Origin: Flavobacterium psychrophilum
GTDB lineage: Bacteria; Bacteroidota; Bacteroidia; Flavobacteriales; Flavobacteriaceae
DNA: 14,568 nucleotides
Assembly: GCA_945869365.1 (NCBI GenBank)
Contig: CAMBOW010000049.1
Coordinates: 1 to 14,568 of the forward strand
Direction: 5' to 3'
Shown: positions 7,545-13,960 of the stretch, in pieces
How positions within the stretch are numbered: position 1 is the first letter of the stretch
Layout: each line of letters begins with the position of its first letter
The notes under the pieces: model-generated
What the model saw: only the letters and a program-made list of their open reading frames with translations
What the model was told of the DNA's origin: nothing
Databases searched by the model: none
Made by a program: the position numbers and the translations under genes

Positions 7545-9232
7545 TGAAATTTACGTGGACCCCTGCTCGCAAAAAATCGGCAATACTGCTTCTGGCCTTG
7601 GTTGTCATCAATATAGTAGGTCATTTTTTCTTCACCCGATTTGACCTTACCCAAGACAAGCGTTATACCTTGTCGGTTACTTCTTTATCGCTGATTAAAG
7701 AAATAAAAGAGCCCTTACAAATCGAAGTTTTTTTGAAAGGAAATTTTCCTGGCGAATTCAAAAAATTGCAATCCGAAACCCAACAACTCTTGGAGGAATT
7801 TAAAGCCTACAACAGCAATATTAACTTTCAGTTTATCAATCCGCTAGAAAACGAAACCGAGCGGGATACTGTGATGGCCTCTTTTTTAGCCAAAGGAATG
7901 TTACCTGTAAATGTAACCATCAACGACAAAGGCAAGCAGACCCAGGAAGTAGTATTTCCATGGGCACGAGCTACCTACGAAGGCAGAACAGTAAAAGTAC
8001 CTTTGCTCAAAAATAATATGGGCGCCAGCACAGCCGAGAAAGTGGTGAGCTCGGTGCAGCATTTGGAATATGGATTTGCGCATGCCATTCACACCATCAG
8101 CAAACCCAAACAAAAAAAGATTGCGGTAATTAAAGGAAACGGAGAGTTACACGATTTATTGATGGCCGATTTCATTAAGCAAGTGCGTGAAAATTATTTT
8201 ATTGCACCATTTCCGTTAGATTCCATCAAATTAAATCCTACTGCGGCTTTAAAGTTTCTTCAAAAAAATTACGATTTGGCAATAATAGCCAAACCTACAC
8301 AAGCCTTTAGTGATGAAGAAAAATTGGTATTGGATCAATTTGTGATGAATGGCGGAAAAACCCTGTGGTTGGTTGATCAAGTGAATATCGATATGGATAG
8401 CCTATACAATCCTTCGGGCTCTTCATTGGCCTATCCGTTTGATCTAAATTTAAACGACTTATTTTTTAAATACGGCATCCGCCTCAACCCCACTTTGGTG
8501 AAAGATGTATTGGCTTCTCCCATTGCGCTGGCTACAGGCGAAAAGGGTTCAGCAACCCAGTATACCCAATATCCTTGGTTTTACAGTCCGTTAATCTATC
8601 CGGATTCCAAACACTCCATAGTCTCGAATGTGGACGGCATTAAATTTCAGTTTACTAACGGCATAGAAGTGCTCAAAAATGACCTGAAGAAAACCGTATT
8701 ACTCCGCTCTTCTCCCTATTCTAAAACAGTGGGTACTCCAATACAAGTTCGACTAGATATGGTGAATGAACGTCCAGAACAAACTGAATTTGCAGGCAAG
8801 GGAAGCATTCCTGTGGCCGTTTTGGTGGAGGGTGAATTTCATTCGGTATACGAAAATCGAGTATTGCCTTTTGCCGACAAAACATTTCAAAAAATTGGAA
8901 TAAAAAACAAAATGATTGTAGTTTCTGATGGCGATGTAATTCGAAATCAATTAGACAAAGACTACCAGCCCTTGGAATTGGGCTACGACAAATGGACCAA
9001 TAAACTGTATGGAAACAAAGAGTTTATGCTCAATTGCGTCAATTACTTATTAGATGACACAGGACTTATTAACATTCGTAGCAAAACCGTTGCACTTCCC
9101 CTTTTAGACCAAGAAAAAGTATATGCCAATTATACCGCAAGCCAAGTGATAACCATCGGATTGCCACTGCTACTATTAGCTGCATTTGGGTTGGTTTTTA
9201 CCGTTTTGCGCAAGCGAAAATATGTCAAGTAA
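7544..9232 (+). CDS. gldG: GldG, gliding motility-associated ABC transporter substrate-binding/auxiliary protein
   Basis: The 562-residue protein has one membrane helix at each end (about 12-30 and 536-555) around a large domain expected to be periplasmic. This is the layout of GldG and of the DUF4350/ABC-type uncharacterised transport family. TRFDLTQDKRYTLS directly after the first helix is a hallmark of the family, and the C-terminus ends in a short basic tail (RKRKYVK). A central IAVIKGNGELHD segment followed by an open-sheet domain (about 200-280) fits the typical GldG core. It is coupled to gldF by a 1-nt overlap. No terminator is visible after it; dnaN follows with a separate promoter. 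It is presumed to work with GldF and a GldA ATPase encoded elsewhere. Confidence 0.92.
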   Translation: MKFTWTPARKKSAILLLALVVINIVGHFFFTRFDLTQDKRYTLSVTSLSLIKEIKEPLQIEVFLKGNFPGEFKKLQSETQQLLEEFKAYNSNINFQFINPLENETERDTVMASFLAKGMLPVNVTINDKGKQTQEVVFPWARATYEGRTVKVPLLKNNMGASTAEKVVSSVQHLEYGFAHAIHTISKPKQKKIAVIKGNGELHDLLMADFIKQVRENYFIAPFPLDSIKLNPTAALKFLQKNYDLAIIAKPTQAFSDEEKLVLDQFVMNGGKTLWLVDQVNIDMDSLYNPSGSSLAYPFDLNLNDLFFKYGIRLNPTLVKDVLASPIALATGEKGSATQYTQYPWFYSPLIYPDSKHSIVSNVDGIKFQFTNGIEVLKNDLKKTVLLRSSPYSKTVGTPIQVRLDMVNERPEQTEFAGKGSIPVAVLVEGEFHSVYENRVLPFADKTFQKIGIKNKMIVVSDGDVIRNQLDKDYQPLELGYDKWTNKLYGNKEFMLNCVNYLLDDTGLINIRSKTVALPLLDQEKVYANYTASQVITIGLPLLLLAAFGLVFTVLRKRKYVK

Positions 9233-9249
9233 TGTTAATAAAATTCTTT

Positions 9250-9278
9250 TTGATATTTCGTTGTTTACGATATATTTG
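9250..9278 (+). promoter_or_regulatory. dnaN promoter (Bacteroidota type)
   Basis: TTG at 9250-9252 and TATATTTG at 9271-9278 are separated by 18 nt, fitting the Bacteroidota primary-sigma consensus TTG-N17-23-TAnnTTTG at every fixed position. It lies in the 104-bp gap after gldG, about 58 nt before the dnaN ATG. It is the best promoter in the window and makes dnaN independent of the gld operon. Confidence 0.78.
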
Positions 9279-9336
9279 TAGAAATGTATGAAGCTCAAAT
9301 TAAAACGAAATTCTACACCCATAAAAAAGTAAGAAA

Positions 9337-10455
9337 ATGAAATTTATTGTATCTAGTTCGTATTTATTAAAGCAACTGCAAGTGTTGGGAAGTGTGATTA
9401 ACAGCAATAACACACTGCCTATTTTAGATAATTTTCTATTTGAACTCAACGGCAAAACATTAACCGTTTCTGCTTCCGATTTAGAAACGACCATGTCGGC
9501 AACCCTAGAAATTGATTCGACAAGCAAAGGCAGTGTAGCCGTCCCCGCCAAATTATTACTCGAAATCCTAAAAACCTTCCCCGAACAACCCCTCACCTTT
9601 ACTGTTGAGGAAAATAGCACCATTGAGATCAGCTCGAATTCGGGTAAATATGCCCTGGCCTATGCACCGGGAGAAGAATTCCCCAAAGCAGTAAGCCTAG
9701 ACAATCCTTCAACAACGCTCGTACCAGCTGATGTGTTGGCTACTGCGGTGAGTAAAACCATCTTTGCTGCCGGAAACGACGATTTGCGTCCGGTAATGTC
9801 GGGAGTGTTCTTTCAGTTTTCACCGGAGGGTTTAACCTTTGTAGCTACTGATGCACACAAATTAGTGAAGTATGCCCGAACCGATGTAAAAGCGTCGCAA
9901 GTGGCTGATTTCATTATGCCCAAAAAACCATTGACCATTTTAAAAGGAATTTTAGGCACTTCTGACTCCGAAGTTTCGATAGAATACAACGACTCAAACG
10001 CTACCTTCTCTTTTGATAATTATATTTTGTTGTGTCGTTTAATTGACGGAAAATACCCCAATTACGAAGCAGTTATCCCAAAAGAAAACCCAAATAAATT
10101 AGTGATTGACCGCACTCAATTTTTAAATTCGGTACGCCGTGTGGCCATTTTCTCTAACAAAACCACCCATCAAATTCGCTTGAAAATTGCCGGTGCCGAA
10201 TTAAATATTTCTGCTGAAGACATTGACTACTCCAACAAAGCCGAAGAACGTCTTACCTGTGATTACCAAGGTGACGATTTGCAAATCGGATTCAACTCGC
10301 GCTTTTTGACTGAAATGCTCACCAACTTGCAATCGGATATGATTTTACTGGAAATGTCTCTACCCAATCGTGCTGGAATTTTAACGCCGGTTGACGGATT
10401 AGACGAAGGCGAAACGGTTACCATGTTGGTCATGCCGGTGATGCTAAACAACTAA
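9337..10455 (+). CDS. dnaN: DNA polymerase III beta sliding clamp
   Basis: The 372-residue protein is full length for the bacterial beta clamp, the ring that tethers DNA polymerase III to DNA and serves as docking platform for repair proteins. Family features include the N-terminal MKFIVSSSYLLKQLQVLGSVI and LPILDNFLFEL, the second-domain segment LRPVMSGVFFQF followed by FVATDAHKLVKY, and the C-terminal tail ETVTMLVMPVML, which forms part of the peptide-binding pocket. Three similar domains span about 1-118, 126-245 and 248-372. It sits downstream of gldG rather than beside dnaA, has its own strong promoter and ends in a strong terminator, so it is probably transcribed alone. Confidence 0.97.
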   Translation: MKFIVSSSYLLKQLQVLGSVINSNNTLPILDNFLFELNGKTLTVSASDLETTMSATLEIDSTSKGSVAVPAKLLLEILKTFPEQPLTFTVEENSTIEISSNSGKYALAYAPGEEFPKAVSLDNPSTTLVPADVLATAVSKTIFAAGNDDLRPVMSGVFFQFSPEGLTFVATDAHKLVKYARTDVKASQVADFIMPKKPLTILKGILGTSDSEVSIEYNDSNATFSFDNYILLCRLIDGKYPNYEAVIPKENPNKLVIDRTQFLNSVRRVAIFSNKTTHQIRLKIAGAELNISAEDIDYSNKAEERLTCDYQGDDLQIGFNSRFLTEMLTNLQSDMILLEMSLPNRAGILTPVDGLDEGETVTMLVMPVMLNN

Positions 10456-10472
10456 TACTTTTTATCAAATAC

Positions 10473-10512
10473 AAAAGCCGTCAACCTAATTGGATTTGCC
10501 GGCTTTTTTTTT
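10473..10512 (+). terminator. Intrinsic terminator after dnaN
   Basis: Arms AAAAGCCG (10473-10480) and CGGCTTTT (10500-10507) form a perfect 8-bp stem with a 19-nt loop, continuing into a run of nine T (10504-10512). It lies 17 nt after the dnaN stop codon. The longest open frame of mnmE would start inside its loop, which is one reason to place that start further downstream. Confidence 0.88.
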
Positions 10513-10552
10513 CTTAAATACCCGCATACTTTTCAACGCTATTCCCTTACTT

Positions 10553-11953
10553 ATGATCTCGAACGACACCATTGTAGCCTTAGCAACTCCTTCTGGAGCC
10601 GGAGCTATTGCAGTTATTCGGTTGTCGGGAGAACAAGCGATTGCGATTGCTTCTTCCCTATTTGAATCCAAAAACGGAAAAATTTTAGCCCAACAAAAAT
10701 CGCACACCTTGCATTTGGGCGTGATAAAAGATGGCCCTCGTACCCTTGATGAAGTATTGCTTTCTATCTTTAAAGGCCCAAATTCCTATACGGGTGAAAA
10801 CACCATAGAAATCTCTTGCCACGGTTCTCTTTTCATTCAGCAACAGATTATTCAATTGGCACTTCGACACGGTTGTCGCATGGCCGATCCAGGTGAATTC
10901 ACTTTACGTGCCTTTTTAAATGGAAAGATCGATTTATCTCAGGCTGAAGCCGTTGCCGATTTAATTTCCTCGACCAACGAAGCCAGTCACCAACTGGCCA
11001 TTCAGCAAATGCGTGGCGGATTTTCAAACGAATTACAAAATCTGCGCACCGAATTACTCAATTTTGCTTCCTTAATCGAACTCGAATTGGATTTTGCCGA
11101 AGAAGACGTAGCCTTCGCCGACAGAACCGAATTTAACGCCTTGATCAATCGCATTGCCTTGGTCTTGAAACGCTTGATTGATTCCTTTGCCATCGGAAAC
11201 GTAATCAAAAACGGCATTCCGGTAGCCATCGTGGGTGAACCCAATGTGGGTAAATCTACCTTGCTCAACGCCTTGCTCAACGAAGACCGCGCCATTGTTT
11301 CGGCAATAGCAGGAACCACGCGTGACACCATTGAAGACGAATTGGTTATTGCAGGGGTTGGTTTCCGCTTTATTGACACCGCAGGCATTCGCCAAACAAC
11401 CGACGAAGTAGAATCAATAGGAATTCAAAAAACCTTTGAGAAAATAGAGCTAGCACAAGTCGTGTTGTATCTATTTGAAAGTTCCAAGTTTAAAGTTTCA
11501 GGTTGGGGGTATCGAACAGAAATTGAAAAAATAAAGAACAACTACCCGCAAAAACAGTTGGTGGTGGTGATCAATAAAATTGATTTAATTACAGCAGCTC
11601 AAATACAAGACATCCAGAAACAATTAGCCTCCATTGAAGTATCACCAATTTTGCTCTCGGCCAAAAACAAACAAGGTGTAGAAGAATTAAAAAACCAACT
11701 CACTTCACTGGTCAATACCGGCGCGCTGCGCAACAACGAAACCATCGTAACCAACACACGCCATTACGATGCGCTGCTCAAAGCCTTAGACGAAATTCAA
11801 AAAGTACAATACGGTATCCAAACCCATTTATCTAGTGATTTACTCGCCATCGACATTCGTGAAGCCCTTTACCAATTTGGCCTCATCACAGGCCAAGTAA
11901 GCAATGACGAGCTATTGGGTAATATTTTTGCGAATTTTTGTATCGGGAAGTAG
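10553..11953 (+). CDS. mnmE: MnmE, tRNA uridine-5-carboxymethylaminomethyl modification GTPase
   Basis: MnmE works with MnmG to modify wobble U34 of certain tRNAs. From ATG 10553 the protein is 466 residues, typical for the family. An N-terminal tetrahydrofolate-binding domain (about 1-118, starting NDTIVALATPSGAGAIAVIR) is followed by a helical domain interrupted by the G domain. G motifs are G1 GEPNVGKS 228-235, G2 TTRD 255-258, G3 DTAG 275-278, G4 NKID 341-344 and G5 SAK 369-371. The C-terminus CIGK carries the invariant Cys463. The frame is open back to 10490, but that ATG lies in the dnaN terminator and adds residues unlike the family. Only a near-match to a -7 box (TACTTTTC, 10527-10534) is visible. 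Residues about 309-318 are encoded by a heptamer repeat, between G3 and G4. Confidence 0.97.
   Translation: MISNDTIVALATPSGAGAIAVIRLSGEQAIAIASSLFESKNGKILAQQKSHTLHLGVIKDGPRTLDEVLLSIFKGPNSYTGENTIEISCHGSLFIQQQIIQLALRHGCRMADPGEFTLRAFLNGKIDLSQAEAVADLISSTNEASHQLAIQQMRGGFSNELQNLRTELLNFASLIELELDFAEEDVAFADRTEFNALINRIALVLKRLIDSFAIGNVIKNGIPVAIVGEPNVGKSTLLNALLNEDRAIVSAIAGTTRDTIEDELVIAGVGFRFIDTAGIRQTTDEVESIGIQKTFEKIELAQVVLYLFESSKFKVSGWGYRTEIEKIKNNYPQKQLVVVINKIDLITAAQIQDIQKQLASIEVSPILLSAKNKQGVEELKNQLTSLVNTGALRNNETIVTNTRHYDALLKALDEIQKVQYGIQTHLSSDLLAIDIREALYQFGLITGQVSNDELLGNIFANFCIGK
11479..11506 (+). repeat. Heptamer tandem repeat (AAGTTNN) inside mnmE
   Basis: Four 7-nt units at 11479, 11486, 11493 and 11500 follow AAGTTNN in the first three and AGGTTGG in the last. 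They encode about residues 309-318 of MnmE (ESSKFKVSGW), in the surface-exposed stretch between G3 and G4. The reading frame remains intact. Confidence 0.7.
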
Positions 11954-11974
11954 TTGGAGGTTGTCTGTTAAGTT

Positions 11975-12014
11975 GATTTAAAGATTGAATGATTTAAAGA
12001 TTTAAAAATTAAAT
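11975..12014 (+). repeat. Octamer tandem repeat (GATTTAAA, about 5 units)
   Basis: Units at 11975, 11991 and 11999 are exact GATTTAAA. The unit at 11983 is GATTGAAT and the fifth at 12007 is AATTAAAT. The 8-nt phase is kept throughout. The right end also forms a perfect 7-bp AT-only-but-one hairpin (GATTTAA/TTAAATC, 11999-12015), too weak and lacking a T run to be a terminator. It begins 21 nt after the mnmE stop codon. Confidence 0.75.
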
Positions 12015-12093
12015 CCGCATTAAATAGAAATCTCTCCTAATTCATTAGAATTGAGTTTAAAAATTAATCTTTAGTGTCCTCATCATTTTCTTT

Positions 12094-12198
12094 TACCCAA
12101 TTCCTAAAACCTAAACCCTAACACCTACTCCCTAAAACCTACCACCTAACCCCTAACCCCTAAACCCTACTCCCTAAAACCTACTCCCCACCACCTAC
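12094..12198 (+). repeat. Degenerate heptamer array (NNCCTAM, 15 units)
   Basis: Fifteen consecutive 7-nt units hold phase from 12094 to 12198 without a single indel. Positions 3-4 are CC in every unit, position 5 is T in all but two, and position 6 is A in all 15. The most regular units are CCCCTAA at 12150 and 12157. Positions 1-2 vary freely among A, C and T. No G occurs on the plus strand. Confidence 0.88.
12150..12174 (-). other. Potential G-quadruplex motif, telomere-like
   Basis: On the minus strand four G runs of 3, 3, 4 and 4 bases are separated by loops of 4, 4 and 3 bases, satisfying the G3+N1-7 rule. The repeat unit resembles eukaryotic TTAGGG telomere repeats only by convergence. 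It lies within the heptamer array. Confidence 0.6.
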
Positions 12199-12237
12199 TT
12201 CCCTTACATTTCAATACATATTTCACTATAAATACCC

Positions 12238-12245
12238 TACCTTTG
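12238..12245 (+). promoter_or_regulatory. Candidate -7 element for the J/KTSC gene
   Basis: TACCTTTG matches TAnnTTTG exactly and lies 18 nt before the ATG at 12264, leaving a leader of about 10-15 nt. No TTG is possible at -33 because the upstream tract contains no G for 168 nt, so recognition would rest on the -7 box alone or on an activator. Confidence 0.6.
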
Positions 12246-12263
12246 CGGCTTTAAAAAATAACT

Positions 12264-12704
12264 ATGAAGAAAATTGGTGAATACCGCAGTTTATTGGCAG
12301 TTGATCGTTCGGTAACCTTAAAAGAATTGAAAACCATCTACCGCAATGCGATGAAGGACAGTCATCCCGACAAATTTCAAGGCGATGAAGCCGGTTTACA
12401 ATTGGCTGAAGAAAAAAGTAGAGCCATTATTGAGGCCTATCATTTTTTGGTGAGTATCAACCCTGAGACCATTCAAAGTGGCTTGTCCGAATACCAAGAA
12501 ACCTGCGCTACAGCTACGATCGTAGATTACCGCTATGAAAATATTCGTTTGCATATCTATTTTTCAAACGGCAGTGCCTACGAGTACATTTCGGTACCCA
12601 AAGCCATATATGTCAAAATGGTCAATGCCGATTCACCCGGTCGTTTTGCCAAAAGACATATCTTTACACAGTATCCGTATCGAAAAGTGAGCAACCAGGA
12701 ATAA
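12264..12704 (+). CDS. J-domain and KTSC-domain fusion protein
   Basis: This 146-residue protein joins two small domains. Residues 1-66 form a J domain: an ELKTIYRNAMKDSHPDKF helix and loop carries the HPD motif (H34-P35-D36) that stimulates the Hsp70 DnaK, followed by an AEEKSRAIIEAYHFL helix. Residues about 82-142 match the KTSC domain: a YRYENIRLHIYFSNGSAYEYISVP beta segment (87-112) followed by YVKMVNADSPGRFAKRHI. KTSC domains are short and of unknown biochemical function, sometimes appended to RNA- or ribosome-associated proteins. It has no signal peptide or membrane segment, so it should be cytoplasmic. The J domain lacks a Gly/Phe linker and zinc fingers, suggesting a specialised co-chaperone with KTSC as client- or site-binding part. 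It is followed by TauE/SafE after 35 nt, probably in the same transcript. Confidence 0.85.
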   Translation: MKKIGEYRSLLAVDRSVTLKELKTIYRNAMKDSHPDKFQGDEAGLQLAEEKSRAIIEAYHFLVSINPETIQSGLSEYQETCATATIVDYRYENIRLHIYFSNGSAYEYISVPKAIYVKMVNADSPGRFAKRHIFTQYPYRKVSNQE

Positions 12705-12739
12705 AAGAGTTGTGTTGCCTACATTAATATCCCAATAAG

Positions 12740-13531
12740 ATGGAACTAATTGGTTATGTCGCGTCCTTATTAATTGGGTTCACCCTAGGACTTATAGGTG
12801 GCGGCGGATCTATTTTGACGGTACCCATTTTGGTCTATTTATTTCATCAAAAACCCGAACAGGCAACTGGATATTCTCTCTTTATCGTAGGGTTTACCTC
12901 GGCCATCGGTGCGATTCGCCACTATATTTTGGGCAATATCAAACTGCAGTCGGCGTTGTATTTTGCCATTCCTTCTACCCTTTGCCTCTTGCTGGTACGC
13001 AAATTTATTTTGCCCCTTGTTCCTAATCAAATTGGTGCAATTGGTCCAATTTCAATAAACAAAGACAACCTCTTGCTTTTTGTATTTGCCCTACTCATGG
13101 TCGCGGCGTCAGTTTCTATGATTCGTCCGTCAAAAAACGAAACTAATTCTCTGGCTGTTAAACCTTTGCAATTGAGCAAAATTGGCGCATTAGTAGGTTG
13201 TATTTCTGGTTATTTGGGTGCAGGCGGTGGATTTTTAATTATTCCCAGCCTGTTGTTTTTTGGGAAATTGACCATGAAACAAGCCGTGGGTACTTCCTTG
13301 CTCATCATTTCGACAGCCACTTTACTTGGCTTTGCAGGCGATGTGCTGCAAGGCAACGAATATAATTATGTACTATTGGCTAAAATAACCAGTCTAGCCG
13401 TAATTGGGTTGTTAATTGGCACCCAACTTTCCAAAAAAATAAGTGGCCCGCAACTGAAACCAATTTTTGGTTGGGTTGTATTGTGTATGGGTGGTTACAT
13501 TATAATTAAGTCGCTTTTCTTTTCGAACTAA
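12740..13531 (+). CDS. TauE/SafE family sulfite/anion exporter-like permease
   Basis: This 263-residue polytopic membrane protein belongs to the TauE/SafE (DUF81) family, whose characterised members move sulfite, organosulfonates or other sulfur anions. The family's internal duplication is clear: GLIGGGGSILTVPIL at 17-31 and GYLGAGGGFLIIPSLL at 157-172 begin the two halves, and each is followed by a conserved A-x-G-x-S-L segment (QATGYSLF 41-48, QAVGTSLL 181-188). About eight hydrophobic helices can be drawn. Substrate cannot be deduced. The rhodanese gene lies 111 bp downstream, and pairing of a TauE/SafE permease with rhodanese-type proteins is a recurring theme in bacterial sulfide and persulfide loci, so a sulfur role is plausible. 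The upstream gene ends 35 nt before it with no terminator. Confidence 0.9.
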   Translation: MELIGYVASLLIGFTLGLIGGGGSILTVPILVYLFHQKPEQATGYSLFIVGFTSAIGAIRHYILGNIKLQSALYFAIPSTLCLLLVRKFILPLVPNQIGAIGPISINKDNLLLFVFALLMVAASVSMIRPSKNETNSLAVKPLQLSKIGALVGCISGYLGAGGGFLIIPSLLFFGKLTMKQAVGTSLLIISTATLLGFAGDVLQGNEYNYVLLAKITSLAVIGLLIGTQLSKKISGPQLKPIFGWVVLCMGGYIIIKSLFFSN

Positions 13532-13604
13532 TCCAAACAAATACAGGATAAATACAGTTTTATCAATGATTATTTAATTCTGTAACTAACAACAAGATGA
13601 GCCC

Positions 13605-13612
13605 TAATTTTG
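13605..13612 (+). promoter_or_regulatory. Candidate -7 element for the rhodanese gene
   Basis: TAATTTTG matches TAnnTTTG exactly, 30 nt before the ATG at 13643. Upstream there is only a CTG at 22-nt spacing instead of TTG. The 111-bp gap after TauE/SafE holds nothing else beyond a weak 6-bp AT-rich hairpin. Confidence 0.55.
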
Positions 13613-13642
13613 TACTTGTAAAATCTTAAAAAATTAAAAATC

Positions 13643-13951
13643 ATGTTTGATATACTTAAAAAAATATTTTCATCATCTGGAAATTCGCCCTTAAAAGAAC
13701 TAATCGCCGATGCTTTTTTGGTTGATGTGCGTTCACGAGAAGAATTTAATGAAGGTAGCGTGAAAGGTGCCGTGAATATTCCGTTGGACAGCATTCAGCA
13801 AAATATCGCTACATTTAAAAACAAAAAAAACATCGTGGTGTTTTGCCGAAGTGGTATGCGCAGCAGCCAAGCCAAATCAATTTTAGCGCGCTTGGGTGTG
13901 ACCAATGTAACCAATGGAGGAACTTTACACAATGTTCAAAACCAACTTTAA
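13643..13951 (+). CDS. Single-domain rhodanese-like sulfurtransferase
   Basis: This 102-residue protein consists of one rhodanese domain. Rhodaneses carry a persulfide on an active-site Cys and pass sulfur between thiosulfate, glutathione persulfide, cyanide or protein partners. Residues 26-32 (LVDVRSR) followed by EEFNEGSVKGAVNIPL are the characteristic N-terminal signature. The active-site loop is CRSGMR at 68-73, with catalytic C68 and the usual six-residue size of single-domain sulfurtransferases rather than the seven-residue Cdc25/arsenate reductase loop. The start MFDILKKIFSSS adds a short amphipathic segment but no signal peptide, so it is probably cytoplasmic. It has its own -7 element and is followed after 9 nt by the methyltransferase gene, almost certainly in one operon. 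Confidence 0.92.
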   Translation: MFDILKKIFSSSGNSPLKELIADAFLVDVRSREEFNEGSVKGAVNIPLDSIQQNIATFKNKKNIVVFCRSGMRSSQAKSILARLGVTNVTNGGTLHNVQNQL

Positions 13952-13960
13952 ATCTAACTA

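Larger units (their letters stand above)
11954..12237. other. Gene-free region after mnmE
   Basis: Most of the 310 bp between mnmE and the J-domain gene holds no credible coding frame, tRNA or intrinsic terminator. It contains an 8-nt repeat array (11975-12014), an AT-rich spacer with short imperfect inverted repeats (about 12030-12075), and a heptamer array within a tract lacking G on the plus strand (12077-12244). The next gene's promoter element begins at 12238. Confidence 0.8.

Noticed and set aside
9278..9316. GTAGAA/TTCTAC hairpin in the dnaN leader
   Set aside because: A 6-bp stem closing a 27-nt loop is unlikely to be stable.
10490..10552. Extended MnmE start at 10490
   Set aside because: It would begin in the loop of the dnaN terminator and add residues (MDLPAFFF...) foreign to the family. 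The ATG at 10553 matches the MnmE N-terminus.
11999..12015. GATTTAA-aaa-TTAAATC hairpin as the mnmE terminator
   Set aside because: The stem is almost pure AT, has no following T run, and follows from the octamer repeat itself.
12150..12174. Eukaryotic telomere or assembly contamination
   Set aside because: The unit is a degenerate heptamer continuous with bacterial genes on both sides, not an exact TTAGGG or TTTAGGG array.
12094..12198. CRISPR array
   Set aside because: The repeat unit is 7 nt with no spacers and no cas genes nearby.
13547..13564. GATAAA/TTTATC hairpin after TauE/SafE as a terminator
   Set aside because: A 6-bp AT-rich stem without a T run is too weak to support.
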